Source: G965216905 sp965216905
GTDB taxonomy: Bacteria; Actinomycetota; Acidimicrobiia; Spongiisociales; ZC4RG35
DNA length: 64,000 nt
Assembly (NCBI GenBank): GCA_965216905.1
Contig: OZ244213.1
Span: forward strand, 2,914,001 to 2,978,000
Direction: 5' to 3'
Shown here: piece by piece, positions 52,472 through 60,911 of the stretch
Position numbering within the stretch: position 1 is the first letter of the stretch
How the letters are laid out: every line of letters starts with the position of its first letter
Position numbers and translations under genes: made by a program
The notes under the pieces: model-generated
What the model was told of the DNA's origin: nothing
What the model saw: only the letters and a program-made list of their open reading frames with translations
Database searches by the model: none

Positions 52472-53968
52472 TCACTCGACCCAGTCGAATGTGCGGGTAA
52501 CCGCCTTCTTCCACCGGCCGTACTCCGCTTCGCGGGTGTCCGCATCCATCTGCGGCGTCCAGTCTTTGTCCTTCACCCAGTTCTCACGAAGGTCGTCGAT
52601 CTCGTTCCAGAACCCCACGGCCAGGCCACCGGCGTATGCGGCACCCAGTGCGGTGGTCTCCGCCACCGCCGGGCGGATCACCGGGACACCCAGCACATCC
52701 GCCTGGAACTGCATCAACAGATCGTTGGCGACCATGCCGCCGTCGACCTTCAACTCCGTGAGGTCCACGCCCGAGTCCTTGTTCATGGCGTCGAGCACCT
52801 CGCGGGTTTGCCACGCGGTCGATTCGAGTGCCGCTCTGGCGATGTGACCCTTGTTCACATATCGGGTGAGGCCGGCGATCACGCCTCGGGCGTCCGACTT
52901 CCAGTACGGAGCGAAGAGTCCCGAGAACGCCGGCACGATGTAGATGCCACCATTGTCCTCGACGCTCTCCGCCAAGCCCTCGACATCCGGTGCGGATTCG
53001 ATCAACCCGAGGTTGTCTCGCAGCCACTGGACGAGTGCCCCGGTGATGGCGATCGATCCTTCGAGGGCGTAGACGGCCTCTCGGTCGCCGATCTTGTAGC
53101 AAACCGTCGTCAGGAGACCGCTTTCGGACGGTACGAGGTCGGTACCGGTGTTGAGGAGCATGAAGTTCCCGGTGCCGTAGGTGTTCTTGGCATTCCCCGG
53201 ATCGAAACAGACCTGCCCGAACGTGGCGGCCTGCTGGTCTCCGAGGTCGCCGGCGACCGGGACGCCGCCCAAGGACCCGACGGCCTCGCCGTACACCTCC
53301 GACGATGAGCGGATCTCGGGAAGCATCGAACGAGGAACGCCCATCGTGGACAGGATGTCGTCATCCCAGCTGAGCGAGGAGAGGTCCATCAGCATGGTGC
53401 GACTGGCGTTCGTGACGTCGGTCACGTGGACGCCGCCATCGACACCGCCGGTCAGGTTCCAGATGATCCAGGTGTCCATGTTGCCGAACACGAGATCTCC
53501 GGCCTCGGCCTTGGCTCGGGCGCCTTCCACGTTGTCCAGCACCCAGCGGATCTTCGGTCCCGAGAAGTACGTCGCAAGCGGAAGTCCGACCTTGGATCGG
53601 AATCGATCCTGTCCACCGTCGGCCGCCAGCTCGTCACAGATCTTGTCGGTTCGAGTGTCCTGCCAAACGACTGCGTTGTACACGGGTTGACCGGTCGTGC
53701 GATCCCAGACGAGGGCGGTCTCCCGCTGGTTGGTGATGCCGACCGATGCCAGATCGGATGCCGAAACGCCGGCATTCGAGAGTGCGCCGTCGACGACCTC
53801 TTTCGTCCTGGACCAGATCTCGATCGGATCGTGTTCCACCCATCCCGGCTTGGGATAGATCTGCTCGTGCTCCTTCTGGTCGATCGAGACGACCTGACCA
53901 CCGTGGTCGAAGATCATGCACCGGGTGCTGGTCGTCCCCTGATCGATTGCTGCTGCATACTTGGCCAT
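52472..53968 (-). CDS. glpK: Glycerol kinase
   Basis: GlpK phosphorylates glycerol to glycerol 3-phosphate, trapping what GlpF lets in. The 498-residue protein is a textbook member: YAAAIDQGTTSTRCMIFDHG, HEQIYPKPGWVEHDP, TNQRETALVWDRTTG, YNAVVWQDTRT, GVPVAGDLGDQQAATFGQ, NTYGTGNFMLLNTG and the second FGGY signature ALESTAWQTREVLDAM. GGAGCAGTAGCCC precedes the ATG, 3 nt after dhaL ends. Its product feeds GlpABC and also PlsB and PlsY encoded nearby. Confidence 0.97.
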   Translation of the reverse strand: MAKYAAAIDQGTTSTRCMIFDHGGQVVSIDQKEHEQIYPKPGWVEHDPIEIWSRTKEVVDGALSNAGVSASDLASVGITNQRETALVWDRTTGQPVYNAVVWQDTRTDKICDELAADGGQDRFRSKVGLPLATYFSGPKIRWVLDNVEGARAKAEAGDLVFGNMDTWIIWNLTGGVDGGVHVTDVTNASRTMLMDLSSLSWDDDILSTMGVPRSMLPEIRSSSEVYGEAVGSLGGVPVAGDLGDQQAATFGQVCFDPGNAKNTYGTGNFMLLNTGTDLVPSESGLLTTVCYKIGDREAVYALEGSIAITGALVQWLRDNLGLIESAPDVEGLAESVEDNGGIYIVPAFSGLFAPYWKSDARGVIAGLTRYVNKGHIARAALESTAWQTREVLDAMNKDSGVDLTELKVDGGMVANDLLMQFQADVLGVPVIRPAVAETTALGAAYAGGLAVGFWNEIDDLRENWVKDKDWTPQMDADTREAEYGRWKKAVTRTFDWVE

Positions 53969-53971
53969 GGG

Positions 53972-54622
53972 CTACTGCTCCTTTCCGTCTCCCCACACCG
54001 CAGCCGCGGTGGCGAGGAGGAGTTGTGATGATGTGGCTCCGGGATCCTGATGCCCGGCGCTCCGTTCTCCGAGATAGCTGGCCCGTCCTTTCCTGGCCAC
54101 CAAGGGAATGGTTGCCTCCATGCCGGCGGCTGCCGCCTGTGCGGAACGCCCCAGGGCGTCGCCCAGCGACGAACCGCCGTCGACGGCCGCCTGGAGGGCC
54201 TCGAGGGCGGGCGTCAGGGCGTCGATCATCGTCTTGTCACCTGCTTCGGCCTTACCCCGTCGCACGATCCCCGAAACCCCGGCCGCCAGCGCCTCGGACC
54301 AGAGCTCGGTCGAGAGCTCCTCGGCCCCCTTGGCGGCCTTGCCCATCTCGAGAAACATGGTGCCGTACAGGGGGCCGCTGGCGCCGCCGACCTTGGAGAC
54401 CAGCGCCATACCGACTGCGCTGAAGACGGCTCCGACGTCGGGCGGTGGGCTGGACTGCAGTTTCTCGACGGCGGCTCGGAAGCCCCGGTCCATGTTGATT
54501 CCATGGTCGGCGTCGCCGATCTCCGAGTCGAGCCGCGTCAGATAGGCCTTCTCCTCGGCGAGCCGCTCTGCACAGCGCTCGATCCAGCGGATGACTGCGT
54601 CGCGATCGACGCCTGACCCCAT
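53972..54622 (-). CDS. dhaL: Dihydroxyacetone kinase subunit DhaL
   Basis: DhaL binds ADP permanently; the ADP is rephosphorylated by DhaM and the phosphate handed to dihydroxyacetone on DhaK. In this 216-residue protein the magnesium-binding aspartates are D32, D37 and D39 in LDSEIGDADHGINMDRG, and the lid and nucleotide loops are VGGASGPLYGTMFLEMGK and AEAGDKTMIDAL. C-terminal RKGRASYLGERSAGHQDPGA is also conserved. Being the PEP-dependent type fits the dhaM fusion gene downstream. The ATG at 54622 overlaps the dhaK stop (ATGA). Confidence 0.95.
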   Translation of the reverse strand: MGSGVDRDAVIRWIERCAERLAEEKAYLTRLDSEIGDADHGINMDRGFRAAVEKLQSSPPPDVGAVFSAVGMALVSKVGGASGPLYGTMFLEMGKAAKGAEELSTELWSEALAAGVSGIVRRGKAEAGDKTMIDALTPALEALQAAVDGGSSLGDALGRSAQAAAAGMEATIPLVARKGRASYLGERSAGHQDPGATSSQLLLATAAAVWGDGKEQ

Positions 54623-55620
54623 CACACGCCCCAGCGGAGGCCCGGAGTGTTGACCGGTGCATCCCACAGGCGAGTCAGCTCGTCGTCGAGTTTGAGCAGC
54701 GTGATGGAACAGCCCTGCATCTCCAGCGAGGTGATGTACGGCCCGATCAGGTTCCGGGCGATCGTGATCCCTCGTTCGCCCAGGAACTCGTGAAGGCCGG
54801 CATAGATGATGTACAGCTCGATCAGGGGGGTGCCGCCCATCGAGTTCACGAAGGCCAGCACATTGTCACCCGAGTCGAAGGGAAGGTCCTCGACGATGGG
54901 GGCGGTCAACATCTCCACCACTTCGGAGGCCGAAGCGACCGGTTTCCGTTCCCGGCCGGGCTCGCCGTGGATCCCGATCCCGATCTCCATCTCGTCGTCG
55001 CCGAGTTGGAACGTTGGTTCACCGGCGGCCGGGACGATGCAGGACGTGAGCGCCATGCCCATCGACCGGCCGTTGCTGTTCACCTTGCGGCACAGCTCTG
55101 CAACCTGGGCCAGCGACTGGCCTTCTTCGGACGCCGCTCCACAGATCTTCTCCGCCAGCACGGTCGTTCCGACGCCGCGCCGACCGGCCGTGTAGAGGGA
55201 GTCCTTGACCGCAACATCGTCGTCGATGACCACCGCCTCGACCTCGATGCCTTCGTCGCCGGCCATGTCGGCCGCCATCTCGAAGTTGAGGACGTCTCCG
55301 GTGTAATTCTTGACGATATGGAGGACGCCGGCACCGGCCGAAACCGCCTTGGTGGCCTCGAGCATCTGATCCGGGGTTGGCGAGGTGAATACCTCGCCGG
55401 GACAGGCCGCATGCAACATGCCGTGTCCCACGAAGCCGCCGTGCATCGGTTCGTGCCCGGAACCACCGCCCGAGACCAGCGCCACCTTCCCCTCGACGGG
55501 ACCTCCTGCTCTGGTGATGTAGTACGGATCGAAGTTGACCGAGAGGTCAGAGTGGGCGGCCGCGACGCCGGCAAGAGAATCCCGGACGACATCGTCGACG
55601 TTGTTGATCAGTTTCTTCAC
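54622..55620 (-). CDS. dhaK: Dihydroxyacetone kinase subunit DhaK
   Basis: DhaK binds dihydroxyacetone covalently through a histidine and receives phosphate from DhaL. The 332-residue protein has MKKLINNVDDVVRDSLAG, VALVSGGGSGHEPMHGGFVG, a KNYTGDVLNFEMAADMA segment, and the substrate histidine H218 in GIGIHGEPG, the same number as in E. coli DhaK. C-terminal VNSMGGTPLIELYII and TSLEMQGCSITLLKLDDE are typical. It starts 63 nt after glpF, behind GGAGG and after a strong hairpin. Confidence 0.96.
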   Translation of the reverse strand: MKKLINNVDDVVRDSLAGVAAAHSDLSVNFDPYYITRAGGPVEGKVALVSGGGSGHEPMHGGFVGHGMLHAACPGEVFTSPTPDQMLEATKAVSAGAGVLHIVKNYTGDVLNFEMAADMAGDEGIEVEAVVIDDDVAVKDSLYTAGRRGVGTTVLAEKICGAASEEGQSLAQVAELCRKVNSNGRSMGMALTSCIVPAAGEPTFQLGDDEMEIGIGIHGEPGRERKPVASASEVVEMLTAPIVEDLPFDSGDNVLAFVNSMGGTPLIELYIIYAGLHEFLGERGITIARNLIGPYITSLEMQGCSITLLKLDDELTRLWDAPVNTPGLRWGV

Positions 55621-55639
55621 GGGAACCTCCGAGATCGGC

Positions 55640-55667
55640 CGTGAGCGCGACCGGGGTCGCGCTCACG
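55640..55667 (-). other. Intercistronic hairpin between glpF and dhaK
   Basis: CGTGAGCGCGAC (55640-55651) and GTCGCGCTCACG (55656-55667) make a perfect 12-bp stem with a four-base loop in the 63-nt gap after glpF. No U-tract follows on the minus strand. It may protect the glpF end of the message or attenuate the kinase genes. Confidence 0.65.
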
Positions 55668-55683
55668 TGACGTGGTTGGGCGT

Positions 55684-56418
55684 TCAGACGAGTGCGTTCC
55701 AGAGAAGCACGCCGAGAATGCCGCCAACGATGGGCGCAACCACCGGAATCCACGCGTACTCCCAATCGGAGTCTCCCTTGCCGGGGATCGGGAGGACCGC
55801 ATGTGCGATGCGTGGCCCGAGGTCACGGGCCGGGTTGATCGCGTATCCGGTCGGTCCGCCGAGCGAAAGGCCGATCCCCCAAACGAGGAAACCGACCAGG
55901 AGTGGGTTGATACCCACGCCGAGTCCCCCGGTCGCACCGAAGTCTCCACCGGTGGTGTTGCCGATGGCCAGCACACCGATGAGCAGCATTGCGGTGCCGA
56001 TCACCTCGGTGATGAAGTTGGCGCCGGTGTCGCGTCGGGCGGGTCCGGTCGAGAACACCGCCAGCTTGAGCCCGGCATCCTCAGTCGGTGCCCAGTGGTT
56101 CAGATAGGCGAGGTACACCAGCACGGCGCCCAGGAATGCACCCACGAACTGTCCTCCGAGGTACAGGGGAACATCGCCCCACGGCAGCTCGCCGCCGGCC
56201 GCCAATCCGATGGTCACGGCCGGGTTGATGTGTGCGCCGCTGTAAACCCCCGCCGCGTACACACCCATGGCGACCGCGAACGCCCACCCGGTGGTGATCA
56301 CGATCCAGCCGCTGCCCTCGCCCTTGCTGTCCTTGAGTAGCACGTTGGCGACGACACCGTCACCCAACAGAATCAGAATCATCGTGCCGATCATCTCGGC
56401 GACGAACACAGTGTCCAC
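55684..56418 (-). CDS. glpF: Glycerol facilitator (aquaglyceroporin)
   Basis: A 244-residue six-helix channel for passive glycerol entry. The two pore motifs are GAHINPAVT (N65) and GYAINPARDLGPR (N195); the Asp after the second NPAR marks the glycerol type rather than a water-only aquaporin. The N-terminus VFVAEMIGTMILILLGDGVVA is typical. The start is GTG 56418 behind GAGAGGAGAGAAC. First gene of the minus-strand operon glpF-dhaK-dhaL-glpK-dhaM-glpX. The 209-nt region upstream, before plsY, shows no clear promoter or known riboswitch to my eye. Confidence 0.96.
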   Translation of the reverse strand: MDTVFVAEMIGTMILILLGDGVVANVLLKDSKGEGSGWIVITTGWAFAVAMGVYAAGVYSGAHINPAVTIGLAAGGELPWGDVPLYLGGQFVGAFLGAVLVYLAYLNHWAPTEDAGLKLAVFSTGPARRDTGANFITEVIGTAMLLIGVLAIGNTTGGDFGATGGLGVGINPLLVGFLVWGIGLSLGGPTGYAINPARDLGPRIAHAVLPIPGKGDSDWEYAWIPVVAPIVGGILGVLLWNALV

Positions 56419-56627
56419 GTTCTCTCCTCTCGAGACGTCCCTCTTCGCGTCCCTCTCGTAACGTCACGGTTCAGGAGTGGTGCGAGACAAACCTCCTTCG
56501 GGCTCGACGACATCCGCTCACGATTCACCGGATGGAACCGGCAAGCGCACGCTAGCAACCGGGTTCCCGCCGCGTCGTCCCGGGTCGATACTCCCACGCT
56601 CCGGGCGCTTGGCTTCGATGCCGAGGG

Positions 56628-57221
56628 TCACGCCGACTCGCGTCGAGCGCGCCGTTCTTGGCCGGCCAGGAGGCGCCGGATGTTCTCCCGGTGCCGGGCA
56701 ATCACGAGGACGGCGGCCGCCAGTATCCACATCACGCCGCTCAGCGGGGCGCCGGCCAGTGCCACTCCCGGAGTCATGACGATGATCGCCGTCAGCGAAC
56801 CGATCGACGAGATCTTCGTTGCGGCGAGCAGCCCCGCCCAGATCAGGCCCATCGCCGCACCGACGATCGGATGCAACGCCGCGGCGGCACCGAGCGCGGT
56901 CGCCACCCCCTTCCCGCCCCGGAACCGATGCCAGATGGGAAAGCAGTGCCCGGCCACCGCGGCGAATGCCGCGGCATACCCGGCGACGTCGCCACCGATC
57001 CGTCTTCCCGCCCACGCGGCCAGCGCGCCTTTCGCCAGGTCGCCCAGCATCACTGGTGCGGCGACCTTCCACCCCAGGTTCCGGAGCACATTGGCCGTTC
57101 CGGGGTTCCCACTCCCGACCGAGTAGATGTCGACTCCCCGCAGCCGGGCGGCGATGACCGCAAAGTCGAGACTCCCCAGTAGATAGGCCAGGGCAACGGC
57201 GATGGCGGCGGACACCGTCAT
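56628..57221 (-). CDS. plsY: Acyl-phosphate:glycerol-3-phosphate acyltransferase
   Basis: PlsY is an integral membrane enzyme that moves an acyl group from acyl-phosphate to position 1 of glycerol 3-phosphate. The 197-residue protein has five predicted helices and the three family motifs: LLGSLDFAVIAARLRGVD with SGNPGTANVLRNLG (motif 1), GHCFPIWHRFRGGKGVATALG (motif 2), and ARHRENIRRLLAGQE (motif 3). ATG 57221 gives the standard start MTVSAAIAVALAYL. A PlsB-type acyltransferase gene lies 1.2 kb away, so the organism appears to have both routes. Confidence 0.93.
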   Translation of the reverse strand: MTVSAAIAVALAYLLGSLDFAVIAARLRGVDIYSVGSGNPGTANVLRNLGWKVAAPVMLGDLAKGALAAWAGRRIGGDVAGYAAAFAAVAGHCFPIWHRFRGGKGVATALGAAAALHPIVGAAMGLIWAGLLAATKISSIGSLTAIIVMTPGVALAGAPLSGVMWILAAAVLVIARHRENIRRLLAGQERRARRESA

Positions 57222-57457
57222 CGCCGGCCTACCGGGTGTGTCCGCTGCTCGAGTCGACGGAATCCGATTCTCGGCCGGTGTGCCGGGTGCCCGCTCGACC
57301 GGCGTTTCAGCCCGTCCCCTCCAGGCGCACGGGCCTGATCGGGATACCACGCACGGTCCGTCATGCCGCAACCGTATCACCCGCACCCGTCTCCGGATCG
57401 GAGCCGGATCTCGCCCACTACCGTCCCCATGATGTGGTTGCGATCGACGGGACTGCC

Positions 57458-58432
57458 ATGTCAGTGCTGGTGACAGGAGCGACGGGCGTCGTCGGAGGTG
57501 CGGTGCTCCGACACCTCGTCGATGAGGGTCGAGCCGTCCGGGCGCTCTCGCGGTCGGTCGAGAGCGACACGCGTTTGGAGGAGGCGGGCGCGGAGCCCCA
57601 TCGAGGCGACATCCTGGATATCGACGCGCTGACCACGGCGATGGGCGGTTGCGAGGTGGTGTACCACCTCGCAGGTGTCAACACCTTCTGTGTTGCCGAT
57701 TCGAGCCTCATGCGGCGAGCCAACATCGACGGCTCCCGGACCGTGGTGGAGGCAGGCAAGCGCGCCGGTATCGGCCGGTTGATCTACACGTCCTCGGCGG
57801 CGACGCTCGGCGAGCCGACCGGGACGGTCGGCGATGAGGACTCTCCTCATCGCGGTCGGTATCTCTCCGAGTATGAACGTTCGAAGCACGACGCCGAACG
57901 CGCGGTCCTCGGGGATGCGGGCGATCTCGACGTCGTGATCGTGAATCCCTCGTCGGTGCAAGGTCCGGGTCGCGCCACGGGCACGGGCCGCCTGATCATC
58001 GACTTGATCAACGGCAAACTCCCCGCATTGGTGGAGACCAGGCTCTCGATCGTCGACATCGACGATTGTGCGCGCGGGCATCTCTTGGCGGAGCGGCATG
58101 GAGCCGCGGGCCGGCGGTATGTGCTCAACGGGTTCACACTCGAGATGCGCGAAGCGGTCGATCTGCTGGGGTCGGTCGTCGGGCGGTCGATCGACGTCCG
58201 GTTCGTTCCGGGTTGGGTGGCATCGGCCGGCGCGACCGCCATCGAGGCGGCGGCCCGCATGCGGCGCACCAAGCCGTCGGTCTGTCGAGAGATGGTCCGG
58301 ACCATGCTGCATGGGCACGCCTACGACGGATCTCGAGCGAGCCGGGAGTTGGGCCTGGAGTACACCCCTGCCGAAGTGACGTTGCGCCGCCTGGTGGAGT
58401 GGGCCGAGGAGGAGGGCCTCGTCCGGCTTTGA
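57458..58432 (+). CDS. NAD(P)-dependent epimerase/dehydratase (extended SDR)
   Basis: The 324-residue protein has the Rossmann motif VLVTGATGVVGGAVLRHLVD, the DIDALTTAMGGCEVVYHLAG segment, an SSAATLGEP strand holding the catalytic Ser and the YExxK-like YERSK (Tyr/Lys pair). It fits the extended short-chain dehydrogenases, near the 3-beta-hydroxysteroid dehydrogenase/dihydroflavonol reductase-like group. I choose ATG 57458; GTG 57434, which lies 9 nt after TACCGT, is a possible leaderless start. It lies between plsY and plsB, but on the opposite strand; a role in lipid metabolism is not shown. Confidence 0.85.
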   Translation: MSVLVTGATGVVGGAVLRHLVDEGRAVRALSRSVESDTRLEEAGAEPHRGDILDIDALTTAMGGCEVVYHLAGVNTFCVADSSLMRRANIDGSRTVVEAGKRAGIGRLIYTSSAATLGEPTGTVGDEDSPHRGRYLSEYERSKHDAERAVLGDAGDLDVVIVNPSSVQGPGRATGTGRLIIDLINGKLPALVETRLSIVDIDDCARGHLLAERHGAAGRRYVLNGFTLEMREAVDLLGSVVGRSIDVRFVPGWVASAGATAIEAAARMRRTKPSVCREMVRTMLHGHAYDGSRASRELGLEYTPAEVTLRRLVEWAEEEGLVRL

Positions 58433-58446
58433 GGCCCGGGGTGCAC

Positions 58447-60813
58447 TCAGTCGGGGGGTCGGCGTGACCCGGCGAGCTGCGCGTAGGTCCGGAGTCGGGC
58501 GACGAATGTCTTCCGGTGCGCTGCCGATTCGAACGCTCCGTGGTGACGGGCGGATTTCACGGCAGCTTGGAAAAGCACCTTGGACACCGATTCCAGTGAC
58601 CCGACGACTCCGGATTCGACCATGTCCGGTCCCGCCTCCATGGCGCGTGCGACGAGGTCGTCCGAATCGGGATCACCCTCGCCGAGCCCTTCGTGACCGT
58701 CCAGCACTTCGGCGACGATGCGGTGTGCATCGAGGAACGGTGCCAGCACCGCCCGGGCCCACGGTGGCTCGAAGCGGTCGAGAAGCGTCGACCATGCCTG
58801 TGTCTCCAGCAGGCTGCGCCAGTCGTCGCCCCGACGGGAGAGCTCGGCCAGCATGGCGTCGTCGAAGGCCTCGCGGCCGGGGAAGAAGAACTCGAAGATG
58901 AGCAGCTCGCGAATGAGGCGAGCGTGTTCGAGATAGCGTTGACGTCCTGAAGGGACCTCGGCAGCATCGAGCGTCTCGGGAATCTCATCGGCGGCGCTTG
59001 CGACGGCGAGCTCGGCAATGGCCGGCGCCAGAAAATGGTGGATGGCCGCGTTTCGGTAGTAGGCGGCGGCCAGCAGGGAATCGGCCGGGATCTGATACTC
59101 GGTCGGACCATCTCGGTGTCCGTCCGGCCGGACGATGATGCCATGCGTGACGAGGGCATCGAGGGCGTGGGTGACGCCGGCGGGATCCCCCAGCGGGGCT
59201 TCGCCCGCGGTGGGGATACCCCGTTCCTGCACAGATCGCACGAATGGGGCGATGCGGTCGGCGATGGCCTGATGGGTCAGACGGTGGTCCCGGGCCTCCA
59301 GCAGGACGAGGGTGATCAGCGAGATGGCAGTGACCGGCGTGACCTCGTTGATGCGGTTGGCGATCTCGAATGCGAGCTTGGGGATCGCCGGGCTCCGGGT
59401 GTCGTCGGCATCGGTCGGTGAGGCGCCGAGATCGCCGAGGAAGTTTCGGAGGGAGATGGGTGCTCCGAGCCGCATGTGAATGTCGCCGTATGAGTCCTGG
59501 AGACCTCGGATCATGCGCATCATCCATCCAAAGGTCTCGGGGCGCTTGGGAGCCCCGGACTGCTCGGCGGCATAGCTGTGAACGTCGGCGATCTGGTCGT
59601 AGGCGATCGACACCGGGATGAACACCACATCCTCGGCCGAGCCCCGCAGGTACGACTCGACGACGTACGCCAGCATGCCCAGGCGAGGCGGGAGCTGCTT
59701 GCCGGTCCGGGACCGGCCGCCCTCGATGTACCACTCGAGCGGGAACCGACGTCGCAGGAGATAGTCGATATACCGCCGAAGCACGAACTTGTAGGGCTCG
59801 TTGTCCTTGAACTCGCGGCGGATGAAGAACACACCCGACCGTCGAATGAGCGGGCCGACCGGGAAGAAGTTCATGTTGATGCCGCCCGCAGTGTGATTGG
59901 GCGGAAGCCCGTTCTCGTACAAGGCGTATTGGAGGCTCTGATGATCGAAATGTGATTTGTGGGTTGGGAGGAAGACCAGGGGATATCGCTGACCCATCTG
60001 ATACAGCGCCGCCAACTCCTCCCGGTCGTAGACGAGATCGTCGTACGCCTTTCCGATCAGCCACCGGAATCCGCCGGTGACGAGATCGATCACATACGGC
60101 GAGTGGGTGGCCGCGATCTCCTTGACGTATCGATGCGTCCGGCGCTCCATCCGGGCGTAGGACACGTCGGCGTTTCGAGCCTGGGTGGCGATACCCGCCC
60201 GGAAGTCGCGACTCCGAGTCAACCCTTCACGGGGGAATTTGGGAACCTTGTAGCGCGTGCCCCGCAGCTGCCGCTCAGATCGCTCGAGCGCCAACCAAGC
60301 CCGGTGTGCGACCTCTTCGACGAAGCTCCTCCCTTCGCGCAGCGCCTCCTCGGTCGCCCATGTTCGACGGAGGACCGAGAGCCGCTCGGGTTCGCCGACC
60401 ACGATCCGCATCCGATCGGATGCCACCTGCCGGATGACGTACTGGCGGAGCGGGTCGGGATCGCGTGGATCGCCCAGCTTGAGCAGATCGATCCATCCGA
60501 CCGAGCGTTGCCCACCCCTCCGGGGTGCCAGCCACACCACGCGAAGCGGAACCACCAGTGAATCATCGTCGCCGTGGAGGAACGCCGAGAGTGCCGGGTC
60601 ACGTCGGCGCCTTCCGGCCGACCGGCGGGTGGTGGGAAGCTCGGCGATCTGCACCTCCCCTCGGCCGATGCCGGAGGGCCGGTTGTCGTGGATCCAATCG
60701 CGGAGGACGGAGCGCTCCAGGGGACCCGACACCTCGATCACGAACAGGTACGGCCCGTCACCATCCGGCCACTTCCGCTCTGCTCCCGGTCGCGTCTGCA
60801 CATCGCCTTGCAT
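58447..60813 (-). CDS. plsB: Glycerol-3-phosphate 1-O-acyltransferase, PlsB type
   Basis: PlsB uses acyl-CoA or acyl-ACP to acylate glycerol 3-phosphate, the first step in phospholipid or triacylglycerol synthesis. The 788-residue length matches the family. The four acyltransferase blocks are seen: LPTHKSHFDHQSL (H285, D290), GGINMNFFPVGPLIRRSGVF with FIRREF, YIEGGRSRTGKQLPP, and VFIPVSIAYDQI. Its N-terminal 200 residues and long C-terminal helical part are also PlsB-like. The ATG at 60813 is the first possible start; no strong ribosome binding site helps. Mycobacteria have PlsB proteins used in lipid storage, a possible parallel. Confidence 0.93.
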   Translation of the reverse strand: MQGDVQTRPGAERKWPDGDGPYLFVIEVSGPLERSVLRDWIHDNRPSGIGRGEVQIAELPTTRRSAGRRRRDPALSAFLHGDDDSLVVPLRVVWLAPRRGGQRSVGWIDLLKLGDPRDPDPLRQYVIRQVASDRMRIVVGEPERLSVLRRTWATEEALREGRSFVEEVAHRAWLALERSERQLRGTRYKVPKFPREGLTRSRDFRAGIATQARNADVSYARMERRTHRYVKEIAATHSPYVIDLVTGGFRWLIGKAYDDLVYDREELAALYQMGQRYPLVFLPTHKSHFDHQSLQYALYENGLPPNHTAGGINMNFFPVGPLIRRSGVFFIRREFKDNEPYKFVLRRYIDYLLRRRFPLEWYIEGGRSRTGKQLPPRLGMLAYVVESYLRGSAEDVVFIPVSIAYDQIADVHSYAAEQSGAPKRPETFGWMMRMIRGLQDSYGDIHMRLGAPISLRNFLGDLGASPTDADDTRSPAIPKLAFEIANRINEVTPVTAISLITLVLLEARDHRLTHQAIADRIAPFVRSVQERGIPTAGEAPLGDPAGVTHALDALVTHGIIVRPDGHRDGPTEYQIPADSLLAAAYYRNAAIHHFLAPAIAELAVASAADEIPETLDAAEVPSGRQRYLEHARLIRELLIFEFFFPGREAFDDAMLAELSRRGDDWRSLLETQAWSTLLDRFEPPWARAVLAPFLDAHRIVAEVLDGHEGLGEGDPDSDDLVARAMEAGPDMVESGVVGSLESVSKVLFQAAVKSARHHGAFESAAHRKTFVARLRTYAQLAGSRRPPD

Positions 60814-60911
60814 CCGGTCAATGTAGGGGAGTGGCGACCGAGAGTCCCACCAAAGCGAGAATCGTCTTCCCTGGAGTGGTCTCGAGCCGTGGGTCGGTAG
60901 GATCGCCGGCC

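Noticed and set aside
56419..56627. Riboswitch or operator before glpF
   Set aside because: I looked for known aptamer cores and for clear dyads on the minus strand and found none that I could defend.
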